Of a stretch of DNA of 64,000 nucleotides, positions 1-11,908 are shown one piece after another (the stretch's first letter is position 1; each line of letters starts with the position of its first letter). The DNA lies in the NCBI GenBank assembly GCA_940671915.1, contig CALNVZ010003434.1, positions 13,651,155 to 13,715,154 on the forward strand. The letters are read 5' to 3'. The notes beneath the pieces were generated by a model. The model saw only the letters and a list, made by a program, of their open reading frames with translations, made no database searches and had not been told where the DNA came from. Position numbers and translations under genes: made by a program. This DNA is from Paracentrotus lividus. Taxonomy: Eukaryota > Echinodermata > Echinoidea > Camarodonta > Echinidae.

Positions 1-564
1 TAGCAAGTTCCGACAACGTCTCTGCGAAGTCGTGGATACTAAAGGGACGTCGCGGCAACCCCGCAAAGACGTCACAGAGACTTGCTTGCGTATTAAAGAA
101 GTCTACTAAAAGATTGGACATGTTTGACATTTCTTTGATTTTTCTTGCGACTTCCTGCAGAATCAGGAGACATCGCGGCGATCCGTCTCCGAGACTCCAG
201 AGACTCACGCATAATCGAGAACCCATGTCATTGCCAGTGAGATAGGTCCTTTGACAAATGAGATTGCATTTCATTGAAACTTTGTGTGACAAAAAAAAAC
301 CAAAACTATGAAACCAAAATTTTATAAAAAGTTAGTTTCATACCCTAAAAACGAAAAACTTAGAAAAAATGGGTTTTGTACCTATCACCTTCAAATGACC
401 CTAAGTCTGTGACCCATTACAGTTTAGACGTAAGCAGTGTCTCAAATTAAAGCTGATGAGTTACTTAGTAGTTTAGTAAACAAATCACAAAATTAAATCA
501 CATACTTTTGAAATAACTGACCTTTGAACTTCGATTACCTTTTTTTAGGAACACACTGTATATA
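1..564. other. Non-coding flank downstream of CATSPER4
   Basis: No reading frame, RNA gene or clear repeat family is recognisable here. Near its start are GC-richer repeats of a short cgtcg/agactc-like motif (roughly 1-230), followed by AT-rich sequence up to the palindromic element. Confidence 0.5.
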
Positions 565-1406
565 CCGAGTGAGTCAAAAAAAACTTTACACCTAGAAAAA
601 TGTCAATAAAAAGAAAACCAATTTATAAACCCTAAATTATTTTAATTATTCAGAAAGAGTAACTCCTCCCGCATCTTCTGGTACCATTTTTGTGTGGTAT
701 GTCATTACGCTTGGATGAACACATGCATTGTTTGCGAAGATGCAAATTTCGAATCGTGCCAGGGTGTGGATGAAATTAAAACAACAAAAGCCGACAAAAA
801 AGCATCTCCATCATGAATAAAATAGCATTACTTTTTAACGAAAATGTCTTCTGCTTAATAACTTGGCAGGAATATTGTTACACATATTGACTACAGTTTG
901 TATGAAAATTAGATTGACTCGTCAAGTAATGCACGAATGAGTACACATCAAAGAGTAAATTGTCACTGACAGATCTAAAAAGGCCTCCTAATACTTTTGA
1001 AAAGAGATTATTTTGTCTTCGACGTGTGCTCACTCATGCCTGACTCTACAGATTTATCTCATTTTCGTACAGAATGTAGTCAATATGTATAACAACACCC
1101 CTACCAAGTTATTAAGCGTAAGACATTTTCGTTAAAAAGTTCTGCTATTTTATTCATGATGGAGTTGCTTTTTTTGTCAGCTTTTGTAGTTTCAATTTCA
1201 TCCCCACCCTGGCACAATTCGAAATTTGCATGTTCGCAAACAATGCGTCGTGTTCATCCAAGCGTAAAGACATACCACACAAAAATGGTACCAGAAGATG
1301 CGGGAGGAGTTACTCTTTCAGAATATGTAAAATAATTTAGGATTTATAAATTGGTTTTCTTTTTATTGACATTTTTCTAGGTGTAAAGTTTTTTTTGACT
1401 CACTCG
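565..1406. mobile_element. Large palindromic (foldback) element
   Basis: The ends are inverted copies of each other: the left end reads cgagtgagtcaaaaaaaac and the right end gttttttttgactcactcg. The match continues inward for roughly 340 bp per arm with scattered mismatches, leaving a spacer of about 165 bp. TA-rich sequence flanks both ends (tata on the left, a TA run on the right), as expected for an element that duplicates a TA target. No transposase frame is seen, so it is probably a non-autonomous DNA transposon. It lies just beyond the last CATSPER4 exon. Confidence 0.75.
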
Positions 1407-1522
1407 CTATATATATATATATATATTTTTTTTTTTGGGGGGGGGAGGGAGCTCGTTCCACCTTTGGTCAACTATCCAGAGTGGCCATCAACTCGGCACA
1501 CCTAATTCTTATCATGTGCAAC

Positions 1523-1630
1523 CTAATCCCCCTTTTCATGAGATTCATCGCGTGCTGTTGCACTGAGAGTTTCTGGAGGAGATGACGGGGGTCCATTTGA
1601 CGATGTTGAGGATTTATGTTGGTCAGCCAC
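1523..1630 (-). CDS. CATSPER4: CATSPER4 exon 17 (terminal)
   Basis: Encodes VADQHKSSTSSNGPPSSPPE then TLSATARDESHEKGD and a TAG stop. It has a strong acceptor (ttctttcttgcag), the right phase from exon 16 and a hydrophilic Ser/Pro composition like the preceding tail. No known domain is present, so support is splice logic and composition only. Confidence 0.65.
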   Translation of the reverse strand: MADQHKSSTSSNGPPSSPPETLSATARDESHEKGD

Positions 1631-4600
1631 CTGCAAGAAAGAATACAACAGAACGTCTTTGCACTGTAATATTTAGGAGATTTCATGCCAGTTTAATCTA
1701 ACAGTCTGGTTTCAAATAAGAGCAGTGATTTTTCAAGGAGGTATTGCAAACTTGGGTATCAAAGATAACTTGACAAATATATACTAGACTAGGCCAATCA
1801 GTAGACCATAGACTCCACTGTTTGCTCTTTATGTGAGGGTGTCGTCATAGTAAACCAGCTTTGGCTATTATTTTTGAGGAGAAGTATTGCAGATTCAATT
1901 ACCCAAATGACTTGTTTTACTATTATCTCGATTAACTAAACGTACCAATATGACGGTCATTGTATGAAATAATTTTTTAACCATTTCTAATGTCAATTTT
2001 AATTTCAATTTCAATCTCCATGTTTTCTTGTACAATTTATCCAGGCATGTTGTCAGGAAATTGACATTTGATTTGATAATAATTGAATTTATTTTCATAT
2101 TTCAATTAATTTAAGTTCATGGGCATAGAACACGCAGTGCGGAAAATTTAGGTTTGATTTTACCAAAAATTAAAACTCAGATGGGAAAGAACAGTTTTTC
2201 ATATGAAGGTGCAGTAATTTGGAATAGTTTGCCAAACCATGTTAAGAATGCTCCTTCAATATCCTCGTTTTCTTATTTGTTCTGGCACCATATTCGTTCA
2301 GATTGTTAGTCTGGTCCATTGTGTTGTGTTCTTTTGTATTTCACTGACCAAAAAAGGTATGATATTTTGTTTGAGGTAAAGTCCTTTGTTCCAGTATGTT
2401 AATTTGAATGTTTGTATATATATTGTATTTTATGTTTTGTAGGGCCTCCATGAAAAACAATGTTTTGATCATTGATGGAGCTACCCTACTGAAATAAGAC
2501 AAATAAATAAATAAATAAATAAATAAATAAAATTGGGGAATGTCGGGAGAAACCTTCCAGCTGAAATGTCATCTCTTTCCAAATCTTGATCCCACCGCTG
2601 CCACTACTTACCGCAGAACTAACACCGCTTCCATCACGAGATCGGGCCGATCCCTTTGATGGCGCCCCATCCACTGCTGAAGGAATCTTTAAAGACGTCC
2701 CTGATCCCTGGTTAGTCTTGGTCGACCTGCTGCCGGTGTCTTTGGAGGTCTTTCTTTTCGGAGGAGCAGCCTTCAGACGTGCTGCATCCTTGATCAGACC
2801 CGACAGGCTTCCTCGACGAGTGGAGATCAGTTTGTGCTGCTCAAGCTCCAGCAAGTTAGACAAGATGTCTCCCTTTTTCTGAATTCAAACAAACGGAGGA
2901 AATTGCAGATAAACATGTATACTTGAGCGGAAAGAGGCTAGATAATCCCCCTCACGGATTTTACAGGAGTATATTTATTTTGTCACTTTTATTAAAATGC
3001 TCAGATACATGCCAAGTGCAGTACAGTTCACCTTTCTTCATTCAACCGAGACCAGTGCCTATGTAGATACACTCCTGTTTTCATGTTAGAACGTCTTCTC
3101 GAATGAAAACAAATATATTGCTGGGCAAGGTTCAAATGATTGTCCAAATGATTGTCCAATGATCTCGAATCTGCAGTACACAAAGTGTTATAGTTTTACC
3201 CATAACCCGAAAAATATGAAAAGTCACTTTAGTCACAAATCAATTTACTCTGAACAAAAAATTCATCTTGACTCACCCCAATGCTTTTGAAGTCCAATGC
3301 TGCTGTCGAGGGTTGTGTCTCAGTCTGTAGTTCCTCATCCTCCTCGATTTCATTCAGTTCCCAGACTAGCCGAAATATCTGTTATATTTGATAACAATTA
3401 TAGTCAAATGTATTTAAGAATGTGTTGTTTTTGTTTTTGTTTTTTGTTCTAAAAAAAAACTTCAAACGGATTCATGAACACTCTGGCAGGTTCATTTCGT
3501 AATGCAAAGCTCATCAGGAGGGGAAAAAACAGTGCAATAAGGCACCTTGGCTCCCGTTGCATAAAGAGTTACTAATTACAGTAACTTTGCCATTAATGGT
3601 AATTTTCTTGAAATATTGCATTTGGATTGGCTATTGAGCAACGTTATCATCATGGTAGTTACCATTGATTACAAAGTTACTATAACTTTTTATTCAATGG
3701 GGCCCCAGTATGTGTCAAGACCACATATGAATTTTACATAAAGACAGATTTCAAATAAGTGCCGAGGCTGAGATTACAGGATCAAGATAAAAAAAAAAAT
3801 CAAAAAATGTATTTATTTGGCAATGATTTGTTTTTTCTTTCATTTTGGGAGGGTGTTAAAAATTTACCTGGTCCAAGTCTTCTCTGATCGTCTCGTATTC
3901 AGCAAGATTATCCTCAAGAGCCGCGATGAGGATGAGATAATTCTGAAACTTTTCTGTCGTCAGGTACTTGAAGTCCTGCATGATTTTATAATGTTTGAAT
4001 GGAACAGAATAGTAGATATGGTAGTAAAAACCTATCATGTGTATGCACCCGCACTCATTTTGTTGTATTCAAAATTATTAATATTCACCTCTTTCGCTCT
4101 CTATAAATGAACTATTTATCTTATCCCAATTTATCATCACATTTCTCTCAACTTTTTGCACTTTTTACACTCTTTTCCCTCAATCGCGCTTTAAATTTTA
4201 TATCGATCTCCTTCCTTCTCCAGTTATACCTCTGGCCAAGAGCGGTGATTTTTTCGTACGACTGGGGTGACGGAAACACCGGAAGGTGAATTGATAATTC
4301 ACTCAAGCGGAATAAAGCGTCCTAAATCCTAGTATAAATTTTATATCCAAAATTCGAAATAGAATAACCTACTTTGCATTATGCAGAAACTAATGACAAT
4401 GTTTGCGAGCGAGAAGCGCGAGCCGAAAATTTTGCCTTATAATAACATTTAGCATTTGGATTTAACATAAATTTTGCCTCTTCATTAGCTTCACTAGCTA
4501 ATCACTGAATTAAAAAATGTTAAGCTTTAAAAATTGAGGGGGGGGGGGACGATCCCCCCAGAAAAAAAATCGAGGAGGGACACGTCCCCCCGTCCCCCGG

Positions 4601-7600
4601 ATCGCCGCCAATGCATCTGGCCAATGTATGCATTTGTTTTCTCGGGGGGAAAAAAAAGAAAATGTGATTGAATTTGAATTAATATCGTATATGCACAAAA
4701 TATTTTTTACAAAAATGAATAAATAAAATAGCGTTGTTTTATTACCCCAAAGTGTAGTGGCTTCTGACTGGACATATCTTTCTTTGACATGACTTCACTA
4801 ACACCTGTGATCGGGAGCTCTTTGCCGCCATCTTTATAAATGTAGACAATCAGAGATGATATGGTACAGTAAATAATACTCTATACGTTTATTTGAAATT
4901 GTTTTCATATAAATGATCCAAATTAAATAAGATTTCAAATTCTTAAAGTTGATAAAATTTTGTAATCAGTACGATGTATAACTTAACTGAGGGAGTTTGG
5001 CAAAGGGATAATGCGTGGTGAATTTTTCTGTCTGAAGTGATGCTCTTTAGGGTTGCTCTTATGACTATTGCGTCTACCAATTTGTAAATTTCATTCTGAA
5101 TAAGTAAAGATCCCTAAAAGAATGACATTTCATCAGCTAATTAAATTGAATTTATTACCAAATCCCACTGCCAAGCACATTTACATAAAACATTAAATCA
5201 CATTTATATTGTGGTGAATGGGGACAGCTCTTTAATCTGAACACCCACATATTTCATTTTAACTGGATGTATGTTTATCCGATAATGAAACAGGGTTGCT
5301 TGTTTCAACATTTGCTGCAATAATCCAAATGCTGGTTATTTCTAGTTTCTTAATTGCAATGGCTAGTTATCCTTCAAAAATTTTTTTTTCACGATATCGG
5401 GAGTTCATAATTCCAGAAACGAACTTATGAAACAACGAACCTTCAAAACAACGAGCTTATAGACTTACCAATGTCATCTTCAGTATGGACGTTCTTGGTG
5501 CTCAAAATATCTTCTTTCATCTTCTTCTCGTGTTTCACCCGCTTCACTGCTTTGTCCTAAAATAAGATATACAAATGGCGCGTATTACTTGGAAAAACCG
5601 TATGTCAGTTTCCAAACAGAAATGAAAGATGTTGGCTTTCAAAATATTCTTTCCCTTTTTATTTTCCTTCCCCCTCATCGAATAACCTATCATGCTCGTT
5701 TTCTTCTCCTTTTCGTTTTTATTTGCATTTCTTTCTTCTTTTCTCCCTGTGCATTTTTTTTCCATTTAATGTTTCATGCTTCTTGTTAAGCACACCTCGC
5801 GGTAATTTTACTTCTCGGGGATCTACAAGCATTGCTTTTCAGAGGATTCCTCCCATTTCCACAGAATTATGTAATCTTTTTAAAATAATGATTAAAGTCA
5901 AATGATATATTTATTTCTACTTTTTAATAACATGAGTATTCATTTATTATTCATGATTTTTCATGGCATTATGATAACTATTATTTTGTAATTTATGTTG
6001 GAATTCGTTAGGAAATTTGATATAAAAAAGGAGTGTAACTTGTCTTTAAATTAACCTATAGATATATTTAGCTAACTTCGAAAAAGGTTTTATTTACGAG
6101 GTTTGTGACGACTACGGCGACGACAAGGTTGGCGAATACGAAAGCTCCGATGGTGATGGCCAGGATGAAATACACAGTACCTAATGTGAAGTGAGGCGTG
6201 TCCTAGGTCAATTGAGTTTTGTAAAGATGAAATAATAGCTTGAGTCAACGAAAATGAATAATGCGATCATAGCGAAGAATGTTAGATTAAAAAAAAAATA
6301 ATAATAAAAATAAGGTACGGCACTTTATACGACTTTTGGTCGTACAACTGACCGACTTTGGATCTGAAATAACCAAGCGCGTTTATTTTGCACGCCGTGT
6401 TTTATTTCGAATCCAGAATCCATAGTCGTGCGACTAAAACTGGTATAGTGTGCGGTGATCTTGAGCTTTAGAGAGTGAAAAAGAAACCTTCAAAACAGAC
6501 ACGAATTAGACAGTTCTATTGTGTGATGAGGCGAGTTTAAAGTCGATTTTCTTTTAGGTAGAACATATATCAAGAGTTACAGGATCAAAGGTTTGATGAG
6601 ACCTTAAAATCGGCAGGAATATTCAGAAAAGAAATCGTTGAATGACATTTCAGTTGTGTATCTTTATTTTGAAACTATAGTCTAGAGTCTAAATCATTTT
6701 TTTTGAAACTTTTAAAGTGGATCGTTTCACATGGCACTTATTCTTTGACCAAGTCTCATGCACGTAGGGAATGAATACTTCAAAATTATTTACATATTTT
6801 ATAATTTATCAAGTCAGCAATCCTTTTTCATCTCGAATAGAAACGGCTACTTGATAGTAAAAAATTCCATTCTAAATACAAATACAATGCACTTTAATGC
6901 CATCTTAATTTAAATCAAAGCATTGTGGTTTAGTGAAATATAAAAGACAAACATTCTTACCTTAAACTGATTAAATATATCCATCCAACCATCTTGGGTT
7001 AGGCAGATGAAGAGAGAAAACATGGCTGTCAAAGAAACAGAAAAATATATATTTAAAGGAAACTTTCTTTTTAAATGGTGATGATTATAGATCTAGCTTA
7101 TTTTTTGTTTGTTTGTTTGTTTATAAAAACACAATACTGACATTCAAAACACAATTACCTATTCTTATTTTATGCTACTTATTTCGAACACCCGTTTGTC
7201 AGCAACACAATTCCTAGGTTACCTCCCATTTACTAGTTTGTCGGCATCTCCCCTTTGTTGTCTGCATCCCATTTTGTTGTCATACGGCTTTTATTGTGGT
7301 AACAAGTAATGTGTCGGGGGTCACATTACTTGTTGTGTCGGTACCCTAATAGCTGATGTATCTTTAATAACCTATCTGTTTTATTATCAATATACATGTT
7401 TTTCGTCACCCTCTTTGCTTTGTAGCCACCTTACTTGATTTTCCGTCACCCCGTTTATTTTGCCACCACCCTCCCTCATTTTTACGCACTCTTCTATACA
7501 TGTACTTAATCTTTCTTGGGTTGCCGTCACCCTACTTTGTCTTTTGTTACCCGCTAATTAATCTTTATACTCGATTTGTAGTCACCCCACTTGTTTTATC

Positions 7601-10600
7601 AGCTCTCGCTTTGCTTTGTAGGCATTCATCTTGTTTTTGTTTTGTCGGCATTTGCTTGTTTTTTCGGCACTCTTTATGTTTTGTCGGCACTCTTCTTGCT
7701 TTTTCTGTATTCTTCTAATTAATCTACATGGGTTGTCTGTAGCAAAACCGTTCTGTATATACCAACGGCAAATGCTGATACCCTACTAGGTTTGTGTCCG
7801 TCCTACTCGGTCTTTCACTTACTCTATCAATCAGCATCCTAGTTGGTTTATCGTCACCCTAGTTGGTTTATCGTCAGCCTAGTTGGTATATCGTCATCCT
7901 AGTTGGTTTATCGTCACCCTAGTTGGTTTATCGTCACCCTAGTTGGTTTATCGTCACCCTAGTTGGTTTATCCGTCATCGTACTGGTTTATTGTCACCCA
8001 AGTTGGTATATCTTCACCCTAGCTTAGTTTATCTGTCCCCTTTTCGTCACCTAGTGGGATATTGCTATCCTAGTTGGGTTATCGTGCTCCTAGATGTTTA
8101 TCGTCATCCTAGTTGCGTATATCGTCTATTCTTATTTTTATCGTCACCCTATTTGGGGTTTATCGTCACCCTAGTTGGTTTATCGTCACCCTAGTTGGTA
8201 TATCGTCACCCTAGTTGTTTATCGTCACCCTATTTGTTTTATCGTCCTGTTGCGTATATCGTCACCCTATTGGTTTATCGTCACCCTAGTTGGTTTATCG
8301 TCACCCGAGTGGTTTGCATCCCAGTAATTCCCTAGATTTGTTTTATCGGCACCCTAGTTGGTTTTATCGGTCCACCCTAGTTGGTTATCGTCATCTGTTG
8401 ATATATCGTCATCTAGTTGGTTTATCGTCACCCTAGTTGGTTTATCATCACGCTTTTGGTTTATCGCCCCTAGTGGTTATATCGTCATCCTAGTTGGTGT
8501 ATCGTCATCCCTAGTTGGTTTATCATCACTCCTAAGTTGGGATCATCGTCATCCTACATGTAGTTGGGTTTCGTCGGCACCCTAGTTGGTTTTAACGTCA
8601 TCCTAGTTGGTTTATCGTCACGCCTAGCTTTGGTTTATCGTCACCCTAGTTGGTTTATCGTCACCCTAGTTGGTTTATCGTCATCCTAGCTGGTTTATTG
8701 TCACCCAAGTTGGATATCTTCACCCTAGTTAGTTTATCGTCACCTAGTTGTGTTTATCGTCACCCTAGTTGGTATATCGTCATCCTAGTGGTGTATCGTC
8801 ATCCTAGATGGTTTATTCGTCATCTAGTTGGTATATCGTCACCCTAGTTGGTATTATCGTCACCCTATTTGGGTTTATCGTCACCCTAGTGGTTTATCGT
8901 CACCCTAGTTGGTATATTACCTAGTTGTTTATCGTCACCCTAGTTGGTTTATCGTCACCCTAGTTGGTTTCGTCACCCTATTGGTTTATCGTCACCCTAG
9001 TTGTGTTTATCGTAACCCTAGTTGGTTTATCGTCATCCTGTGGTTATCGTCACCGCTAGTTGGTTATCGTCATCCTAGGTGGTGTTGATAACATCGTCAT
9101 CCTAGTGTTGGTTTATCGTCACCCTAGTTGGTTTTATCATCACGCTAGTTGGTTTATCGGCACCCTAGTTGGTATATCGTCATCCTAGTTGGTGTATCGT
9201 CATCCTAGTTGGTTTATCATCACCTAGTTGGTGTATCGTCATCCTACATGTAGTTGGTTTCTCGGCACCTAGTTGGTTTAACGTCATCCTAGTTGTTTAT
9301 CGTCACCCTAGTTGGTTTATCGTCACCCTAGTTGGTTTATCTCACCTATGGTAGTCAGCCCATTTGTTTTGTATCCTAGTTGTGATATCGTCATCCTAGT
9401 GTTTACGTCATCCTAGTTGGTATTGTCATCCAGTTGGTGTATCGTCATCCTAGTTGGTTTATCGTCACCCTAGTTGGTTTATCGTCATCCTCCATAGGCT
9501 TTATTCGTCACCCTAGTTGGTATATCGGCCCCTAGTTGTTTATCGTAACCCTAGTTGGTATATCGTCACCCTAGTTGGTTTATTGTCATCCTAGTTGGTG
9601 AATCGTCATCCTAGTTGGTTTATATCGTCATCCTAGTTGGTTTTTCGTCATCCCAGTTGTGTATCGTCGATCCTAGTTGGTTTATCGTCACCCTAGTTTG
9701 GTTATCTCATCCTAGTGGTTATCGTCACCCTAGTTGGCTATATCGGCACCCTAGTGTTTCGTCATCCTAGTTGTTTTATCGTCATCCTAGTTGGTATATC
9801 GTCATCCTAGTTGGTTTATCGTCATCCTAGTTGGTGTATCGTCATCCTAGTTGGTCTATCGGCACCCTAGTCGGTTTAACGTCATCCTAGTTGGTTTATC
9901 GTCACCCTAGTTGGTTTATCGTCATCCTTGTTGGTTTATTGGCACCCTAGTTGATTTATCTGAACACTTGCTCGTCTATCATCATATAAGCACCAATTGT
10001 GCTCTGTCAGTGTCCTATTTTATACGTTGCAACCATACTCGTTACTGGAGAATTAAGGAACTTTTTTCACTAGCATCCAACTTGATTTGACGGCTGGAAC
10101 GCTGCCCAGGGTGGGGAGAATGTGCACACATTGTGTGCGGGCAAGCCTGAATCCAGTGACAGGGGTAATAATATGTCTGTAAAGCATTTAGAAACATATT
10201 TATTAGGCGCTTTATAAATCCAGAATATTATTATTACTATTATTACTATCATTAGGTAAACATTCCTACCTGACTGAAGATTACCGAAGAGAGTAGGAAA
10301 GTCTCTACCAAACAGGAACACACCTACGACACTGAGGACGAGCATTATGATGACTAGGAGGAGTGCGATATTCGACATGTCTACCAACGAAAGGAAATTT
10401 ATACGTTTAGCATATTTCTTTGTTCTCAATTTTGGAATAGGTTACCCATCAATATATTAAAGAAAACAGGCCGAGGAACCTTTTCAGGAATTCTCTCACG
10501 ACACATTTGTTGTAATCAACAATGAATGAGGGGGTACTTTTCAAATTGCTATCATTTAAATGCATGTTTTGTTGTTTTAAAATTTTGATATTACTTGTAT

Positions 10601-11871
10601 CACATGTTTTGACAAACCTACGTTTATTGATTTACTATTATCCTTTGCTAAGTTTAAGTGAAAATGAAAAAAAAAAAAGGAGTAAGATATACAATATTGA
10701 TGCAAGGGGTCAGGCTCGACTAGCACTTGTGCTACTATCTGACTCCTTTATCCAAGCAATGTTATTATTGTTATGTATGGTACTGACTTTTATGTTGTTG
10801 TTGGTCAATAAAATAAAGTTAAATCAAGTGCACGGTATTCTCTTGAAACGGCATTTCATTTGCGAATGATTCAGTCCGTCATTGTAGTCAAACATGTTAT
10901 TTGTATGACCATTTTATGTAAAGTGTTTGTTAAAAGTTATACTAACCGGACTTTAAAATGTGCCAAAATCTTTGACATGAAGCTATACATAATGTAGACT
11001 TTAGCGGAAGTGATAAAGATGTATATGGATTTAGTAATTTTGCTAAAGACGCACGAATCAAAAGTAATTTCAATGAAACCAATATAGAATACACGCGAGT
11101 TTTGAAAAATGATCGAAATTAAAAAGTATAATGACCTGACCTAATGAACAAATTTTCATAATTTTTTTTGGTAAAAAAGATGAACATCTCTAGATTCATA
11201 CCTGGAATTGATTGAAAAATAGTCTGAATCACTGCAGATAGTCCAGTCATAGCACTTACACTGCATAGTGAGAGAGAAGAATTGCATGTTTGTGCATGAT
11301 TATGAAAGATGTCTCATGTAAAGTAATTTCGGAAACTGCTTGTAAATTAAATTATCATTCAGGTTTACAGAATATGTATAAAATATGTATGACATGTTGA
11401 CACATAAAACAAAATTACGACAGAAAGTGCTGCATGGGCAACGTTTAGATACTATATCTCGATAATAAACCAAGAATGAACAACAATTAAATTGATAATC
11501 ATAATAGACTATTGTGAAGTATTAGTAAATCAATTGAATTACGAACGATATGACATAAAATGGTGAGTTTCGAAGTCCTCGATGATTTACATATAGCTTA
11601 ATTCAAATGTTGTTGAAATCATTTGTCATTGGAAATTTGTTCAGCTGCACTGCATGAAATCAGCGTTAAAATAACGATAAAGAAAGAAAGAATTCAAAGT
11701 AATACCTTCGAAGACTTCTGAAAGCCCTGAGCACTCTTAAGATTCGCAGGTTACGACTACTTCCTAAGAACTTAAGAGCTGTCAACAATAAACGGAAAAA
11801 CAGAAATACCAAGAATTATTAACAGGAGCTAAATAGAAAGAAAAATATAAACAGAATACGAAATCATAATG

Positions 11872-11908
<37 letters not shown>

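Noticed and set aside
6181..6182. Nearer AG as the acceptor of CATSPER4 exon 11
   Set aside because: It would put S6 out of phase with the pore exon, while the AG at 6203-6204 keeps the frame.
7836..9985. Regularly spaced repeats that might suggest a CRISPR-like array
   Set aside because: Units are contiguous 20-mers without unique spacers, in a eukaryotic intron; it is a minisatellite.
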